Shown here: positions 54,317-63,557 of the stretch, one piece after another
How positions within the stretch are numbered: position 1 is the first letter of the stretch
Layout of the letters: the number at the start of each line of letters is the position of its first letter
Assembly: GCF_900090315.1 (NCBI RefSeq)
Contig: NZ_FMHZ01000002.1
Location: forward strand, 1,838,501-1,902,500
Reading direction: 5' to 3'
DNA from: Micromonospora citrea
GTDB lineage: Bacteria; Actinomycetota; Actinomycetes; Mycobacteriales; Micromonosporaceae
DNA: 64,000 nucleotides
Notes under the pieces: model-generated
What the model was told of the DNA's origin: nothing
What the model saw: only the letters and a program-made list of their open reading frames with translations
The model's database searches: none
Program-made: the position numbers and the translations under genes

Positions 54317-56695
54317 TCAGCTGTGCCGGGTGCGGCGACGCGGACGCTCGCCGCCCTCGCCACCCTCGCCGCCGCCCTGGCCGCGCTCGCCGCCGGCCGG
54401 GCCACGACCGCCCCGGTCGCCGCCGCGCTCGCGGTCGCCGCGGTCGCGCGGCCCCCGGTCGCCCCGGTCCCGGCCGGCCGGACGCTCGCCGCCGGCGGCC
54501 TCGGCCGGCGCCTCGGCGCCCTCCGGGCGGACCTTGTCCAGGTAGATCTTGCCGCGGGCGTCGATGTCCGCGATCTCGACCTCGACCCGGTCGCCGACGT
54601 TGAGGAAGTCCTCGACCTTCTCGACCCGCTTGCCGTCGCCCACCTTGGAGATGTGCAGCAGGCCGTCGCGGCCCGGCAGCAGCGAGATGAACGCGCCGAA
54701 CGCGGCGGTCTTGACCACCGTGCCGAGGAACTTGTCGCCGACCTTCGGCAGCGTCGGGTTGGCGATCGCGTTGATCCGCTCGACCGCGGCCTGGGCCGAC
54801 GGCCCGTTGGTCGCGCCGACGTAGATCGTGCCGTCGTCCTCGATGGAGATCTCGGCGCCGGTCTCGTCCTGGATGGCGTTGATCGTCTGGCCCTTGGGGC
54901 CGATCACCATGCCGATCTTGTCGACCGGAATCTTGACGGTGGTGACGCGCGGCGCGTAGTCCGACATCTCGGCCGGGGACTCGATCGCCCGCTGCATCAC
55001 GTCGAGGATCGTCTGCCGGGCCTCGTGCGCCTGCTGGAGCGCGGCGGCCAGCACGTCCGACGGGATGCCGTCGAGCTTGGTGTCGAGCTGGAGGGCGGTG
55101 ACGAACTCCCGGGTGCCGGCGACCTTGAAGTCCATGTCGCCGAACGCGTCCTCGGCGCCGAGGATGTCGGTGAGCGTCACGTACTCGGTCTTGCCGTCGA
55201 CCTCGTCGGAGATGAGGCCCATGGCGATGCCGGCGACCGGCGCCTTCAGCGGCACACCGGCGCTGAGCAGGCCCAGCGTCGAGGCGCAGACCGAGCCCAT
55301 CGAGGTGGAGCCGTTGGAGCCGAGCGCCTCGGAGACCTGCCGGATGGCGTACGGGAACTCCTCGCGCGACGGCAGCACGGGGATCAGCGCCCGCTCGGCG
55401 AGCGCGCCGTGGCCGATCTCGCGCCGCTTCGGCGAGCCGACCCGGCCGGTCTCACCGGTCGAGTACGGCGGGAAGTTGTAGTTGTGCATGTAGCGCTTGG
55501 ACTTCTCCGGGGAGAGGGTGTCCAGCGACTGCTCCATGCGCAGCATGTTGAGCGTGGTGACGCCGAGGATCTGCGTCTCGCCCCGCTCGAACAGCGCCGA
55601 GCCGTGCACCCGCGGCAGCACGCCCACCTCGGCGCTGAGCGGACGGATGTCGCGCGGGCCGCGGCCGTCGATGCGGACCTGCTCGCGCAGCACCCGGTTG
55701 CGGACCTCGGACTTGGTCAACGACCGGAAGGCGGCGCTGAGCTCCTTCTCCCGGCCCTCGAAGCGACCGCCGAGCTCCTCGGCGACCTTGGCCTTGACCC
55801 GGTCCAGGGCCTCCTCGCGGTCGGCCTTGCCGGCGATCTTCAGGGCCTCGGCGACCTCGGCGCGGGCCAGGTCGGCCACCGCGTCGTAGGCGTCGTCGGA
55901 GTAGTCGAGGAAGACCGGGAACTCGGCGACCGGCTTGGCGGCCACCTCGGCCAGCTCGCTCTGCGCCCGGCACAGCTCGCGGATGGCCGGCTTGGCGGCC
56001 TCCAGGCCGCTCGCCACGACCTCCTCGGTCGGCGCGGGGGCGCCGCCGGCGACCAGCGCCACGGTGTGCTCGGTGGCCTCGGCCTCGACCATCATGATCG
56101 CGACGTCGCCGTCGGCCAGGGCGCGACCGGCCACCACCATGTCGAAGGTGGCCCGGGACAGCTCCTCGTGGGTCGGGAAGGCGACCCACTGGCCGTCGAC
56201 GTGCGCCATCCGGGTCGCCCCGATCGGGCCGGAGAACGGCAGGCCGGAGAGCTTGGTCGACATCGACGCGGCGTTGATCGCCACCACGTCGTAGGGGTGC
56301 TGCGGGTCGAGCGCGAGGACGGTCTCGACGACCTGGACCTCGTTGCGCAGGCCCTTGACGAACGACGGGCGCAGCGGCCGGTCGATCAGCCGGCAGGTGA
56401 GGATCGCGTCCTCGCTGGGGCGGCCCTCGCGGCGGAAGAACGAGCCGGGGATCCGGCCCGCGGCGTACATCCGCTCCTCGACGTCGACGGTCAGCGGGAA
56501 GAAGTCGAACTGCTCCTTCGGCTGCTTGCCGGCGGTGGTGGCGGAGAGGACGACCGTCTCGCCGAGCTGGGCGACGACGGAGCCGGCGGCCTGGCGAGCC
56601 AGCCGGCCGGTGGAGAAGGTGATCTCACGGGTGCCGAAGGACCCGTTGTCGATCACGGCGGTGCGGGATTCGGTGCCGAGGTTGGTCTCGGTCAT
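54317..56695 (-). CDS. pnp: Polyribonucleotide nucleotidyltransferase (PNPase)
   Basis: A 792-residue 3'-to-5' phosphorolytic exoribonuclease; in actinomycetes it also adds 3' tails. Two RNase PH domains (about 20-240 and 320-560; [18 protein letters not shown] and [18 protein letters not shown]) are followed by a KH domain ([18 protein letters not shown]) and an S1 domain ([20 protein letters not shown]). The C-terminal about 70 residues are an Arg/Gly/Asp/Glu-rich tail ([20 protein letters not shown]), longer than in most bacteria. ATG 56695 has AAGGAG 13 bases upstream. It follows rpsO as in most bacteria. Confidence 0.95.
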   Translation of the reverse strand: MTETNLGTESRTAVIDNGSFGTREITFSTGRLARQAAGSVVAQLGETVVLSATTAGKQPKEQFDFFPLTVDVEERMYAAGRIPGSFFRREGRPSEDAILTCRLIDRPLRPSFVKGLRNEVQVVETVLALDPQHPYDVVAINAASMSTKLSGLPFSGPIGATRMAHVDGQWVAFPTHEELSRATFDMVVAGRALADGDVAIMMVEAEATEHTVALVAGGAPAPTEEVVASGLEAAKPAIRELCRAQSELAEVAAKPVAEFPVFLDYSDDAYDAVADLARAEVAEALKIAGKADREEALDRVKAKVAEELGGRFEGREKELSAAFRSLTKSEVRNRVLREQVRIDGRGPRDIRPLSAEVGVLPRVHGSALFERGETQILGVTTLNMLRMEQSLDTLSPEKSKRYMHNYNFPPYSTGETGRVGSPKRREIGHGALAERALIPVLPSREEFPYAIRQVSEALGSNGSTSMGSVCASTLGLLSAGVPLKAPVAGIAMGLISDEVDGKTEYVTLTDILGAEDAFGDMDFKVAGTREFVTALQLDTKLDGIPSDVLAAALQQAHEARQTILDVMQRAIESPAEMSDYAPRVTTVKIPVDKIGMVIGPKGQTINAIQDETGAEISIEDDGTIYVGATNGPSAQAAVERINAIANPTLPKVGDKFLGTVVKTAAFGAFISLLPGRDGLLHISKVGDGKRVEKVEDFLNVGDRVEVEIADIDARGKIYLDKVRPEGAEAPAEAAGGERPAGRDRGDRGPRDRGDRERGGDRGGRGPAGGERGQGGGEGGEGGERPRRRTRHS

Positions 56696-56882
56696 GGTGC
56701 TGTCGTGCTCCTTCGCATCGGGGGCCCACGACGCGGGGAGCTGCTCAGACGGCCGGTCTTCGATCGAAGCGCCCGGGTGGCCGGCGAGATGCCGGGGTGC
56801 CCGGGGGCCACTACCGGAGACCGGTACGCTGACCGGCTCCCTGTCGGGTGGTCGCACGGCCCGTTTCTTCAGTGGTACCGGA

Positions 56883-56913
56883 ACGGGGGAGCGGCCGCAG
56901 GCCGCTCCCCCGT
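56883..56913 (-). terminator. Intercistronic hairpin between rpsO and pnp
   Basis: A perfect 14-bp stem ACGGGGGAGCGGCC (56883-56896) with GGCCGCTCCCCCGT (56900-56913) and a 3-base loop, starting 4 bases after the rpsO stop. It is the most stable hairpin seen here. It may terminate most rpsO transcripts and act as the RNase III-type processing site that controls pnp in other bacteria; that role is inferred. Confidence 0.75.
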
Positions 56914-56917
56914 CACG

Positions 56918-57187
56918 TCACCGGCGCAGACCGAGCCGCTCGATGAGCGACCGGTAGCGGTTGATGTCCTTCTTCTGGACGTAGTTGAGCAGCCGACGGC
57001 GACGGCCGACCAGCAGCAGCAGCCCACGGCGGCTGTGGTGGTCGTGCTTGTGCACCTTCAGGTGCTCGGTGAGCTCGGCGATCCGCTTGGTGAGGACCGC
57101 GACCTGCACCTCCGGCGAACCGGTGTCGCCCTCGGCGGTCGCGTACTCCGCGCGGATCTTGGCCTTGGCTTCCTGGTCGAGCGCCAT
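56918..57187 (-). CDS. rpsO: 30S ribosomal protein S15
   Basis: An 89-residue ribosomal protein that binds the central domain of 16S rRNA. The full S15 sequence is present ([60 protein letters not shown]). ATG 57187 follows AGGGAG. Upstream lies ribF (181-bp gap); a strong hairpin separates it from pnp. Confidence 0.97.
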   Translation of the reverse strand: MALDQEAKAKIRAEYATAEGDTGSPEVQVAVLTKRIAELTEHLKVHKHDHHSRRGLLLLVGRRRRLLNYVQKKDINRYRSLIERLGLRR

Positions 57188-57367
57188 TTTCTCCCTGTTT
57201 CGTGGGTTGTTCGATGGTGTCCGTCGGATCGGTCTGGGGACCGGAAACGGACCGGTACCTCGCACCCGCGGCGTCGTGCAGGCACGCGAGGCCCCACGTC
57301 GGTCAGCCGACGTCCCCGCCAGACTACCAGCACGGCCCGGCGGCGGCCGGTCAAGGGCGCGGCGCCG

Positions 57368-58297
57368 TCAGCCGACAGCTCGCCGGGTACGCTCCACGTC
57401 CTGCTCGATCTGGGCGATCAACGGCTCGACCGCGTCGTAGCGGACCTGCCCGCGCAGGTGCGCCACGAAGTCCAGCGCCAGCCGCTCGCCGTAGAGGTCG
57501 CCGGAGAAGTCCAGCACGTACGCCTCCACCCGCCGCTCGCGCCCGGAGAAGGTCGGGTTGGTGCCGACCGACACCGCCGCCGCCAGCGGTTCGGGGTGGC
57601 CCCGGCGCACCAGCCGGGCCGCGTAGACGCCGTCGGCGGGCACCGCCGCGTACCGGTGGCAGAGCAGGTTGGCGGTGGGGAAGCCCAGCTCGCGGCCGCG
57701 CTGGTCGCCGCGGACCACCACGCCCTCCAGCCGGTGCGGGCGGCCGAGCGCCGCGGCGGCGGCCCCCACGTCCCCCGCGTCGACGCAGGAGCGGATGTAG
57801 GTCGAGGAGAAGACCGTGCCCGCCTCGGCGACCAGCGGGGCCCCCTCGACGCCGAAGCCGAAGGTGCGGCCCAGCCGCTCCAGCAGCGCCACGTCGCCGG
57901 CGGCCTTGTGGCCGAAGCGGAAGTTGTCCCCCACCACCACGAGGGCGGCGTGCAGGTGCTCCACCAGGACGTCGTGCACGAACGCCTCGGCGGGCAGCCG
58001 GGAGAACTCCGGGGTGAACGGCACCACGCAGAGCACGTCCACGCCGAGCGCCTCGATCAGCTCGGCCTTGCGGGCGGGCTCGGTGAGCACCGCCGGGTGC
58101 GAGCCGGGGCGGACCACCTCGGCCGGGTGCGGGTCGAAGGTCACCACCACCGACTGCACGCCCAGTTCCCGGGCCCGCGCCACGGCGTGCCCGATGGTCG
58201 CCTGGTGCCCCTTGTGCACGCCGTCGAAGACGCCGATGGTGACGACCGACCGTCCCCAACCACCGGGCGCCGCGTCGTACCCCCGCCACCGCTGCAT
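57368..58297 (-). CDS. ribF: Bifunctional riboflavin kinase/FAD synthetase
   Basis: A 309-residue enzyme that makes FMN and FAD. The N-terminal adenylyltransferase domain (about 10-185) has VTIGVFDGVHKGHQATIG with the HxGH motif, FDPHPAEVV and SSTYIRSCVDAGDV. The C-terminal kinase domain (about 190-305) has GRELGFPTANLL with the nucleotide-binding PTAN and a GVYAARL strand. ATG 58297 is followed by a short Arg/Trp-rich N-terminus (MQRWRGYDAAPGGWGRS), usual in actinobacteria. It lies 64 bp after truB. Confidence 0.95.
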   Translation of the reverse strand: MQRWRGYDAAPGGWGRSVVTIGVFDGVHKGHQATIGHAVARARELGVQSVVVTFDPHPAEVVRPGSHPAVLTEPARKAELIEALGVDVLCVVPFTPEFSRLPAEAFVHDVLVEHLHAALVVVGDNFRFGHKAAGDVALLERLGRTFGFGVEGAPLVAEAGTVFSSTYIRSCVDAGDVGAAAAALGRPHRLEGVVVRGDQRGRELGFPTANLLCHRYAAVPADGVYAARLVRRGHPEPLAAAVSVGTNPTFSGRERRVEAYVLDFSGDLYGERLALDFVAHLRGQVRYDAVEPLIAQIEQDVERTRRAVG

Positions 58298-58361
58298 TGC
58301 GCTCCTCCCCTGCCTGTCCGGCGGGCCGCGCCGGCCGCCGGTCCCACGATCCGCCCCGCCG

Positions 58362-59246
58362 TCAGGCGGGGGCGAGCACGATCTCCGCGCGGGCCCGGCC
58401 GTCCCGCTCGCTGACGATGGCGATCAGCCCGCCGTCGGGGCCGAAGACCGCGTAGGGGCCGGAGATCCCCGCCGGGTCGAGCGGCCCGCCGTGGGAGAGC
58501 ACCTTCGCCTCGTCGGCGCCGACGTCCCGCCGCGCGAAGGACCGGCCGGCCGCCTCCGCCAGCGGCAGGCCCACGACCTCGGGCGCGCGCCGCTCCAGGT
58601 CGTCGAGGGTGGCGGCCTCCGCGAGGGTGAAGTCGCCGACGGCGGTACGCCGCAGCGCGGTCAGGTGTCCACCCACCCCGAGCGCCAGGCCCGCGTCCCG
58701 GGCGATGGCCCGGATGTACGTCCCGGAGGAGCAGGTCACGTCGATGTCCACGTCCACCACGTCGGGCCGGTCGCGGCGCACCGCGAGCAGGTCCAGCCGG
58801 GAGACGGTGACCCGGCGGGCGGGCAGCTCGACGCTCTCTCCCTCGCGGACCCGCTTGTACGCCCGCTGACCGTTGATCTTGATGGCGCTGACCGCGCTCG
58901 GCACCTGCTCGATCTCGCCGGTCAGCGCGGCCAGGGCGGCCCGGATCGCCTCGTCGGTGACCTGCCCGGCCGGGGTGGTGGCGATCACGTCGCCCTCGGC
59001 GTCGTCGGTGACGGTGGCCTGGCCGAGCCGGACGGTGGCCGTGTAGCTCTTGTGCGCGCCGATCACGTAGGTGAGCAGGCGGGTGGCCCGGCCGACCCCG
59101 ATCACCAGTACGCCGGTCGCCATCGGGTCGAGGGTGCCGCCGTGCCCCACCCGGCGGGTCCGCGCCAACCGGCGGATCCGCGCCACCACGTCGTGCGACG
59201 TCATGCCGCCGGGCTTGTCGACCACGATCAGACCGTCTGCGCTCAC
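58362..59246 (-). CDS. truB: tRNA pseudouridine(55) synthase TruB
   Basis: A 294-residue pseudouridine synthase that modifies U55 in the T-loop of tRNAs. The catalytic Asp40 is in GHGGTLDPMATGVLVIGVG. Other TruB landmarks are DKPGGMTSHDVVARIRR, SYTATVRLGQATVTDDAEGD, QVPSAVSAIKINGQRAYK and CSSGTYIRAIARDAG. The C-terminal 60 residues form the actinobacterial TruB_C (PUA-like) part. GTG 59246 starts two residues before GLIVVDK, the family's usual beginning; the open frame upstream is out-of-family. Upstream of ribF as in most actinobacteria. Confidence 0.95.
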   Translation of the reverse strand: MSADGLIVVDKPGGMTSHDVVARIRRLARTRRVGHGGTLDPMATGVLVIGVGRATRLLTYVIGAHKSYTATVRLGQATVTDDAEGDVIATTPAGQVTDEAIRAALAALTGEIEQVPSAVSAIKINGQRAYKRVREGESVELPARRVTVSRLDLLAVRRDRPDVVDVDIDVTCSSGTYIRAIARDAGLALGVGGHLTALRRTAVGDFTLAEAATLDDLERRAPEVVGLPLAEAAGRSFARRDVGADEAKVLSHGGPLDPAGISGPYAVFGPDGGLIAIVSERDGRARAEIVLAPA

Positions 59247-59431
59247 GACACCCAAGCCTGCCAGACCGGCTCCGACGCCCTGTCGCCGCCGTACACGGGT
59301 CGGGTGGACGGCCGGCGCGGCGTCCACCGGTCGGCCAGCGTTGCCCGCCCGGGATCGCACGGGACCACGCCGGGGCGCGGCGGGTGCGAAGATCATGCGC
59401 CCCCTCCACCCACCCCACCTGGACAGTCCGA

Positions 59432-60448
59432 ATGAGCACCCACCAGCGGCCGACCGCGCCTTTCGACCCGTACGCCGACCAGCCCGCGGAGCCGGTCCGT
59501 GTCCCGACCTGGATGCGCGAGCCGGAGACGGAGCACACGCTGACCCGCCCGGAGCGGTTGCGGCTGGGCTGGGCGAGGCACAGCGGGAAGCTGCTGGGCG
59601 GCGTCGCCGCCCTGGTGACGCTCTCGTTCCTCGCGGTGGTGGGCACCATCGGACTCGGCGTCTACGAGCGGGTCCGCGACAACGAGCCCATCCTGCCCGA
59701 CCGCCGGGCCGTGCCCGGCCAGGTCCGTCCCACCGACGCCGACGGCAACTCGGTGAGCCCGTGGGCGGCCACCCCGGCGGAGTCGTTCGCCGCCGGGAAG
59801 GACGCCATCGTCACGCCGCCGGCGAAGGCGGCCGCGCCGTTCACCGCGAAGCAGGTCGCCGAGGGCCTGGCGAAGGTCCGGCAGGTGCTCGTCAAGGGCC
59901 GCGTCGACAGGTCGATGCTCGTGGTCAACGACCCGGAGCCCTTCCTCGGGCTGATCGCGCCGGACAACCGGGACGAGGTCCGGCGCGACCTGGCCGACGG
60001 CGCGGCGCTGAACTACGTGACCCGGGTCGACGACGAGGCCGACCCGCGGCTGGACAACGCCGACACGGTGCGCGCGCGGGGCACCGTCACCTACCGGGCG
60101 ACCACCGACCCCGACGGCATCCGGGTGCTGGAGATCACCACCAGCTTCATCTGGGTCTACCACTTCGACCTCTGGCGGGCGCAGGAGTACCCGCCGGGAG
60201 CCGAGCTGGTCACCGTGCGTGACGAGGTGGTCTGGCACGTCCCGCACCCCGACGACGTCCGGTCCTCGTCCCGTGGGCTGTGGGTACACGAGGCGGCGAG
60301 CACCCTCTACAACGCCGACTGCGCCGGGATCAAGCGGGGGTTCCTGGCCCTCGCCCCCAAGGAGCCGCTGCGCAGCCGGCCCTCGGCACGGCCGACAGGC
60401 AACGTCTACGACCCGGGCTGGCGTCCCGGCGACGGCGAAAGCTGCTGA
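59432..60448 (+). CDS. Membrane-anchored hypothetical protein (actinobacterial)
   Basis: 338 residues. A polar N-terminus (about 1-60) leads to one helix (LLGGVAALVTLSFLAVVGTI, about 63-85), then a large extracellular domain (about 90-338). This part has alternating beta segments, VTYRATTDPDGIRVLEITTS and a Trp/Tyr-rich strand (FIWVYHFDLW), and two Cys (one near 300, the last residue). I do not recognise the domain; the architecture is that of an anchored sensor or binding protein. ATG 59432 has no clear SD. Divergent from truB, convergent with the MATE gene. Confidence 0.72.
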   Translation: MSTHQRPTAPFDPYADQPAEPVRVPTWMREPETEHTLTRPERLRLGWARHSGKLLGGVAALVTLSFLAVVGTIGLGVYERVRDNEPILPDRRAVPGQVRPTDADGNSVSPWAATPAESFAAGKDAIVTPPAKAAAPFTAKQVAEGLAKVRQVLVKGRVDRSMLVVNDPEPFLGLIAPDNRDEVRRDLADGAALNYVTRVDDEADPRLDNADTVRARGTVTYRATTDPDGIRVLEITTSFIWVYHFDLWRAQEYPPGAELVTVRDEVVWHVPHPDDVRSSSRGLWVHEAASTLYNADCAGIKRGFLALAPKEPLRSRPSARPTGNVYDPGWRPGDGESC

Positions 60449-60475
60449 GCCGCGGGAGCGCCCGGACGGGTGCGG

Positions 60476-61804
60476 TCAGCGCACCGCGCCGACCACGGCC
60501 CAACCGCCCGAGCGCAGCCGCAGCAGCAGGGCGACCAGCCGGATCACCACGAACAGCGTGAGCCCGGCCCAGATGCCGCCGAGCCCGAGGTCGAGCCCGT
60601 AGGCCAGCCAGATGGCGGGCAGGAAGCCGCCGAGGGCCGCCACGATGGTCAGGTTGCGCAGGTAGCGGACGTCGCCGGCGCCGATCAGCACGCCGTCGAG
60701 GGCGAACACGACGCCGGCGAGCGGCTGCATCGCCACGAACCACGGCCAGGCCACCATCGCCTGGTCGCGTACCTGTGGATCGGTGCTGAACAGGCCGGGC
60801 ACCACGCCGGCGCCGGCGGCGATGAGCACGGCGAACGCCACGCCGCAGGCGCCGCCGAGCAGCCCGATCCGGCGGGCGAGAGCACGCGCCCCGGCTTCGT
60901 CGCCGGCGCCGAGCGCGGCGCCGATCAGCGACTGGGCGGCGATGGCGAGCGCGTCGAGCACCAGTGCGGTGAAGAACCACAGTTGCAGGGCGATCTGGTG
61001 GGCGCCCACGGCGGCGGCGCCGAAACGCGCGGCCACGGCGGTGGCCGAGAGGAAGCTGGCCTGGAACGCGACGCCCCGGATCAGCAGGTCCCGGCTGAGC
61101 ACCAGCTGCTGCCCGATCAGCCGCGGCCGCGGCCGCAGCGGGACCCGCTCGGCGACCAACGCACCGGCGAAGAGCAGGCCGGAGACGGTCTGGGCGACCA
61201 CGTTGGCCACCGCCGAGCCGACCAGGCCGAGCCCCGCCGGATAGACCAGCAGGGGGCAGAGCACGGCGGAGAGCAGGTTCGGGCCCAGCACGAACACCAG
61301 CGGCCGGCGGGTGTCCTGCACGCCGCGCAGCCAGCCGTTGCCGGCGGCGGCGAGCAGCAGGCCCGGTGCGCCGAGCGCCGCGACCCGCAGCCACTGCGCG
61401 GCGGCGTCGGCCACCTCGCCCGGCCCTCCGGCGAGGGTACGCGCCAACGCCCCGCCGCCGACCTGCATGCCGACCGCGACCAGCACGCCCACCCCGAGGG
61501 CCAGCCACGAGGACTGCACGCCCTCGGCGACGGCGGCGGCCCGGTCGCCGGCCCCGAATCGCCGGGCCGACCGCCCCGTGGTGCCGTACGCGACCACCGT
61601 GCCGAGCCAGGCGATGAGGGTCAGCACCGTGCCGCCGACGGCGAGCGCGGCGAGTGGCACGCGGCCGAGGTGCCCCACCACCGCCGTGTCCACGAGCACG
61701 TAGAGCGGTTCGGCGGCCAGCACCACGAGTGCCGGCAGGGCGAGCGCGGCGATCCGGCGGGGCGCGGCGGCAGCCCGGGCATCGGTGACGGTGGGCTGAC
61801 TCAT
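60476..61804 (-). CDS. MATE family efflux transporter
   Basis: A 442-residue MATE (DinF-like) antiporter with 12 helices in two halves. Typical pieces are LAAEPLYVLVDTAVVGHLGR and PLAALAVGGTVLTLIAWLGT at the start, and VLDALAIAAQSLIGAALGAG with the conserved QSLIG in the middle. Such proteins export cationic compounds in exchange for Na+ or H+. The nrnA-MATE-truB proximity is common in actinobacteria, so it may not be an acquired resistance gene. ATG 61804 has CATGAT 8 bases upstream and no SD. Confidence 0.9.
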   Translation of the reverse strand: MSQPTVTDARAAAAPRRIAALALPALVVLAAEPLYVLVDTAVVGHLGRVPLAALAVGGTVLTLIAWLGTVVAYGTTGRSARRFGAGDRAAAVAEGVQSSWLALGVGVLVAVGMQVGGGALARTLAGGPGEVADAAAQWLRVAALGAPGLLLAAAGNGWLRGVQDTRRPLVFVLGPNLLSAVLCPLLVYPAGLGLVGSAVANVVAQTVSGLLFAGALVAERVPLRPRPRLIGQQLVLSRDLLIRGVAFQASFLSATAVAARFGAAAVGAHQIALQLWFFTALVLDALAIAAQSLIGAALGAGDEAGARALARRIGLLGGACGVAFAVLIAAGAGVVPGLFSTDPQVRDQAMVAWPWFVAMQPLAGVVFALDGVLIGAGDVRYLRNLTIVAALGGFLPAIWLAYGLDLGLGGIWAGLTLFVVIRLVALLLRLRSGGWAVVGAVR

Positions 61805-61919
61805 CGCCGCCGATCATGGCACGCCCAGCGTAAGGGACGCAAGGTGCGCAGCCGCTTACCGCCGACCGGGTGCCGCGCTGGCGTCCGGCAACGGTCACAC
61901 TCCGCCAGCGCTGTCGATC

Positions 61920-61941
61920 TGATGTCGCAGACGATTCAAGC
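61920..61941. repeat. Partial third copy of the 44.7/45.1-kb inverted-repeat motif
   Basis: TGATGTCGCAGACGATTCA differs from the right arm at 45056 (TGATGTCGTAGACGACTCA) at two positions that keep the inner dyad partly intact. It lies 116 bases upstream of the MATE start in a gene-free stretch. Confidence 0.6.
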
Positions 61942-62201
61942 CCGTACCGAGCGAGCGATCACCTGCGCCGACGCCAGCGACCCGGACGCTGGACGGCACC
62001 CGCAGCAGGCAACACGGGCAGCAGGCGGGTGGCGGGCCGGGGGGTGGTGGCTGGCGGGCGGGGGGTGGCGGTGGATCTTGGCAGGGAAGTGGCCCCTGGA
62101 GGGGCCCTTGGGTACCAGGATCGGCGGGAAGGCGGCGAACGGCGGCGGTCGGGGCGGCCCGTCGTCCAGGTCGGCGACCGTCACCCGGTGCGCCGAACCT
62201 C

Positions 62202-62358
62202 AGGTGGGACCGGCCAGTTTGCCCGTCGTGCCAGCCGAGGTGGGACCGGCGAGTTTGCCCGTCGTGCCAGACCCCGTCACCCGCTGAGGCCGGGCGGGCC
62301 GCGACACCGCCGACGTCACACCCCGAACGGCCCCGTCACCCGCTGAGGCCGGGCGGGC
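62202..62358. repeat. Two pairs of direct repeats in a gene-free region
   Basis: A 33-bp unit at 62202-62234 and 62238-62270 differs at one base (core AGTTTGCCCGTCGTGCCAG). A 28-bp unit at 62272-62299 and 62331-62358 is identical (core CCCGTCACCCGCTGAGGCCG). The four blocks are nearly contiguous. Confidence 0.75.
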
Positions 62359-62460
62359 GGTGACGCTGCCGGGGTGGGACGTCGGAGGCGTCACCGCCGG
62401 TCGGCGCGGGACGCCGGGCAGCGTGCGGTGCAGGTCGGCGTCACCGCCGGTCGGTCTGCG

Positions 62461-62550
62461 TCACTGACGGGTGTCCATCGAGGTCTGCAGCGCGCGGCGC
62501 ATCTGCTCGCGGGCCTCGTCGGTGGTCTCGGGCTTGGGCTTGTTCGGCAT
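62461..62550 (-). CDS. Small 29-residue protein with good SD
   Basis: A very short gene: ATG 62550, AAGGGG 7 bases upstream, TGA at 62461-62463. The 29-residue product starts MPNKPKPETTDEAREQMRRA and ends LQTSMDTRQ: a Lys/Pro-rich start and an amphipathic helix, soluble and charged, without Gly/Pro-rich filler. Composition and SD make it look like a true small protein of unknown function. It is flanked by gene-free DNA on both sides. Confidence 0.6.
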   Translation of the reverse strand: MPNKPKPETTDEAREQMRRALQTSMDTRQ

Positions 62551-62856
62551 GGTGGTCCCCTTCCAGGGCGCGGGCCACCGACACGACGGCGGCCCTCACG
62601 GGCGGCGTGCTGAGCGCCCGGCAGCGGTCCGGGGTCACCGGAGCAGCTGGTGGGCAGCGTGAGCCCGGGTCGATCGACCCTGGAGGGAGGTGTTGCCGGG
62701 TGTGGCCGCACCGCCCACGACCAGCGCCGCCACACGACGCCGGCCGATTCCCAAGCTATCGTTCAGGTCCACATGCTGCCCACGGTTCCCGCGATCTGGA
62801 CTCACGTTGGTCCGTCGGGCGGGTGCCGCCACGATCGGGGGATGCGGCGTCGGCGG
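62551..62856. other. Intergenic stretch without recognised gene
   Basis: 306 bases between the 29-residue gene and a small membrane-protein gene, both minus strand. The open frames here lack SDs and coding character. A less GC-rich patch (62745-62800) is the likeliest location of a promoter for the small gene. No hairpin stands out. Confidence 0.4.
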
Positions 62857-63069
62857 TCAGCGGGCCAGGAAGTGCCAGCCGAGCCACCACCAGAAGCCGA
62901 ACAGCCCGATCCGGCCGACCGGCACCGGGCCCACCTCGTAGCGCATGACGTACGCGCAGACCTCCCCGAGGGTCGGGATCCGGGAGCCCTCCCGCCGGGC
63001 GGCCCACTCCACGGCGGCGAAGAGCGCCAGCGCCACCAGAAAGCCGCCGATCGCCAGTGCACGCATCAT
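62857..63069 (-). CDS. Small membrane protein, DUF6186-like
   Basis: A 70-residue protein with one N-terminal helix (ALAIGGFLVALALFAAVEWA), a polar middle (RREGSRIPTLGEVCAYVMRY) and a second hydrophobic Trp-rich end (IGLFGFWWWLGWHFLAR). The pattern matches the DUF6186 family of small actinobacterial proteins, as far as can be recalled. ATG 63069 overlaps the stop of the upstream gene (ATGA); a second ATG follows directly. Function unknown. Confidence 0.7.
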   Translation of the reverse strand: MMRALAIGGFLVALALFAAVEWAARREGSRIPTLGEVCAYVMRYEVGPVPVGRIGLFGFWWWLGWHFLAR

Positions 63070-63473
63070 CGCCGCACCAACCCCCAGAACGCCGACAGCC
63101 AGGCCAGCCAGGCCGCCGAGCGGACCAACCGGTCCTCCAGCAGCGGGTCGGCCAGCCGGGAGAAGGTGGGAAACTCGTCCCCCGCCGCCAGCACGAACGT
63201 GGTGCCCTCGAAGACCCCGAAGACCACCACCGGCAGGGCCCACCAGGCCGCCGGGGCGCCGAGCCGCCGGGGTGCGGGCCGCCGGGGCACCCGGTTGCTC
63301 AGGCCCAGCCAGATCAGTACGCCGCCGGTGCCGAGGGTCCAGAGGTTGGCCTCCGTCGAGAACGACGGAAACCGGCCGCCGACCAGCGAGAGGCAGACGA
63401 GCACCGGCACGGTGACGGCGGGACGGTCCCAGGCGCGGGGCGCCTCGACGGTGAGCTCGTGGGGCTGCTCCAT
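63066..63473 (-). CDS. Membrane protein of unknown function
   Basis: A 135-residue protein with four hydrophobic segments (AVTVPVLVCLSLVGG, NLWTLGTGGVLIWLGL, WWALPVVVFGVFEGTTFVLA, SAAWLAWLSAFWGLV) and short charged loops. No known family was recognised. It overlaps the downstream small gene by 4 bases (ATGA), so the two are co-translated. ATG 63473 has GAGAAT 6 bases upstream (minus strand) and no SD. Confidence 0.7.
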   Translation of the reverse strand: MEQPHELTVEAPRAWDRPAVTVPVLVCLSLVGGRFPSFSTEANLWTLGTGGVLIWLGLSNRVPRRPAPRRLGAPAAWWALPVVVFGVFEGTTFVLAAGDEFPTFSRLADPLLEDRLVRSAAWLAWLSAFWGLVRR

Positions 63474-63557
63474 CCCGCGATTCTCCCCGTACTCGCCGGC
63501 CCCGGAAAGACGGACACTCCCCCGAGCTGACCCTGATCTTTCCCGGCGAGGGGCCGG

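Larger units (their letters stand above)
61819..62460. other. Gene-poor, repeat-rich region upstream of the MATE gene
   Basis: About 640 bases with no convincing gene. It contains a partial third copy of the inverted-repeat motif (61920-61941), a purine-rich GGGTGGTGGC-type stretch (62025-62075), and two pairs of direct repeats at 62202-62358. The open frames here are low-complexity and lack an SD. Confidence 0.55.

Noticed and set aside
54323..58414. A 1363-codon open frame on the plus strand opposite pnp, rpsO and ribF
   Set aside because: It is the antisense shadow of three certain genes, Arg/Gly/Val/Ala-biased, with no domain. High GC removes stop codons in such frames.
62635..62832. 65-codon minus-strand frame upstream of the 29-residue gene
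   Set aside because: No SD, no hydrophobic or conserved segment and Arg/Ala bias; treated as noncoding.
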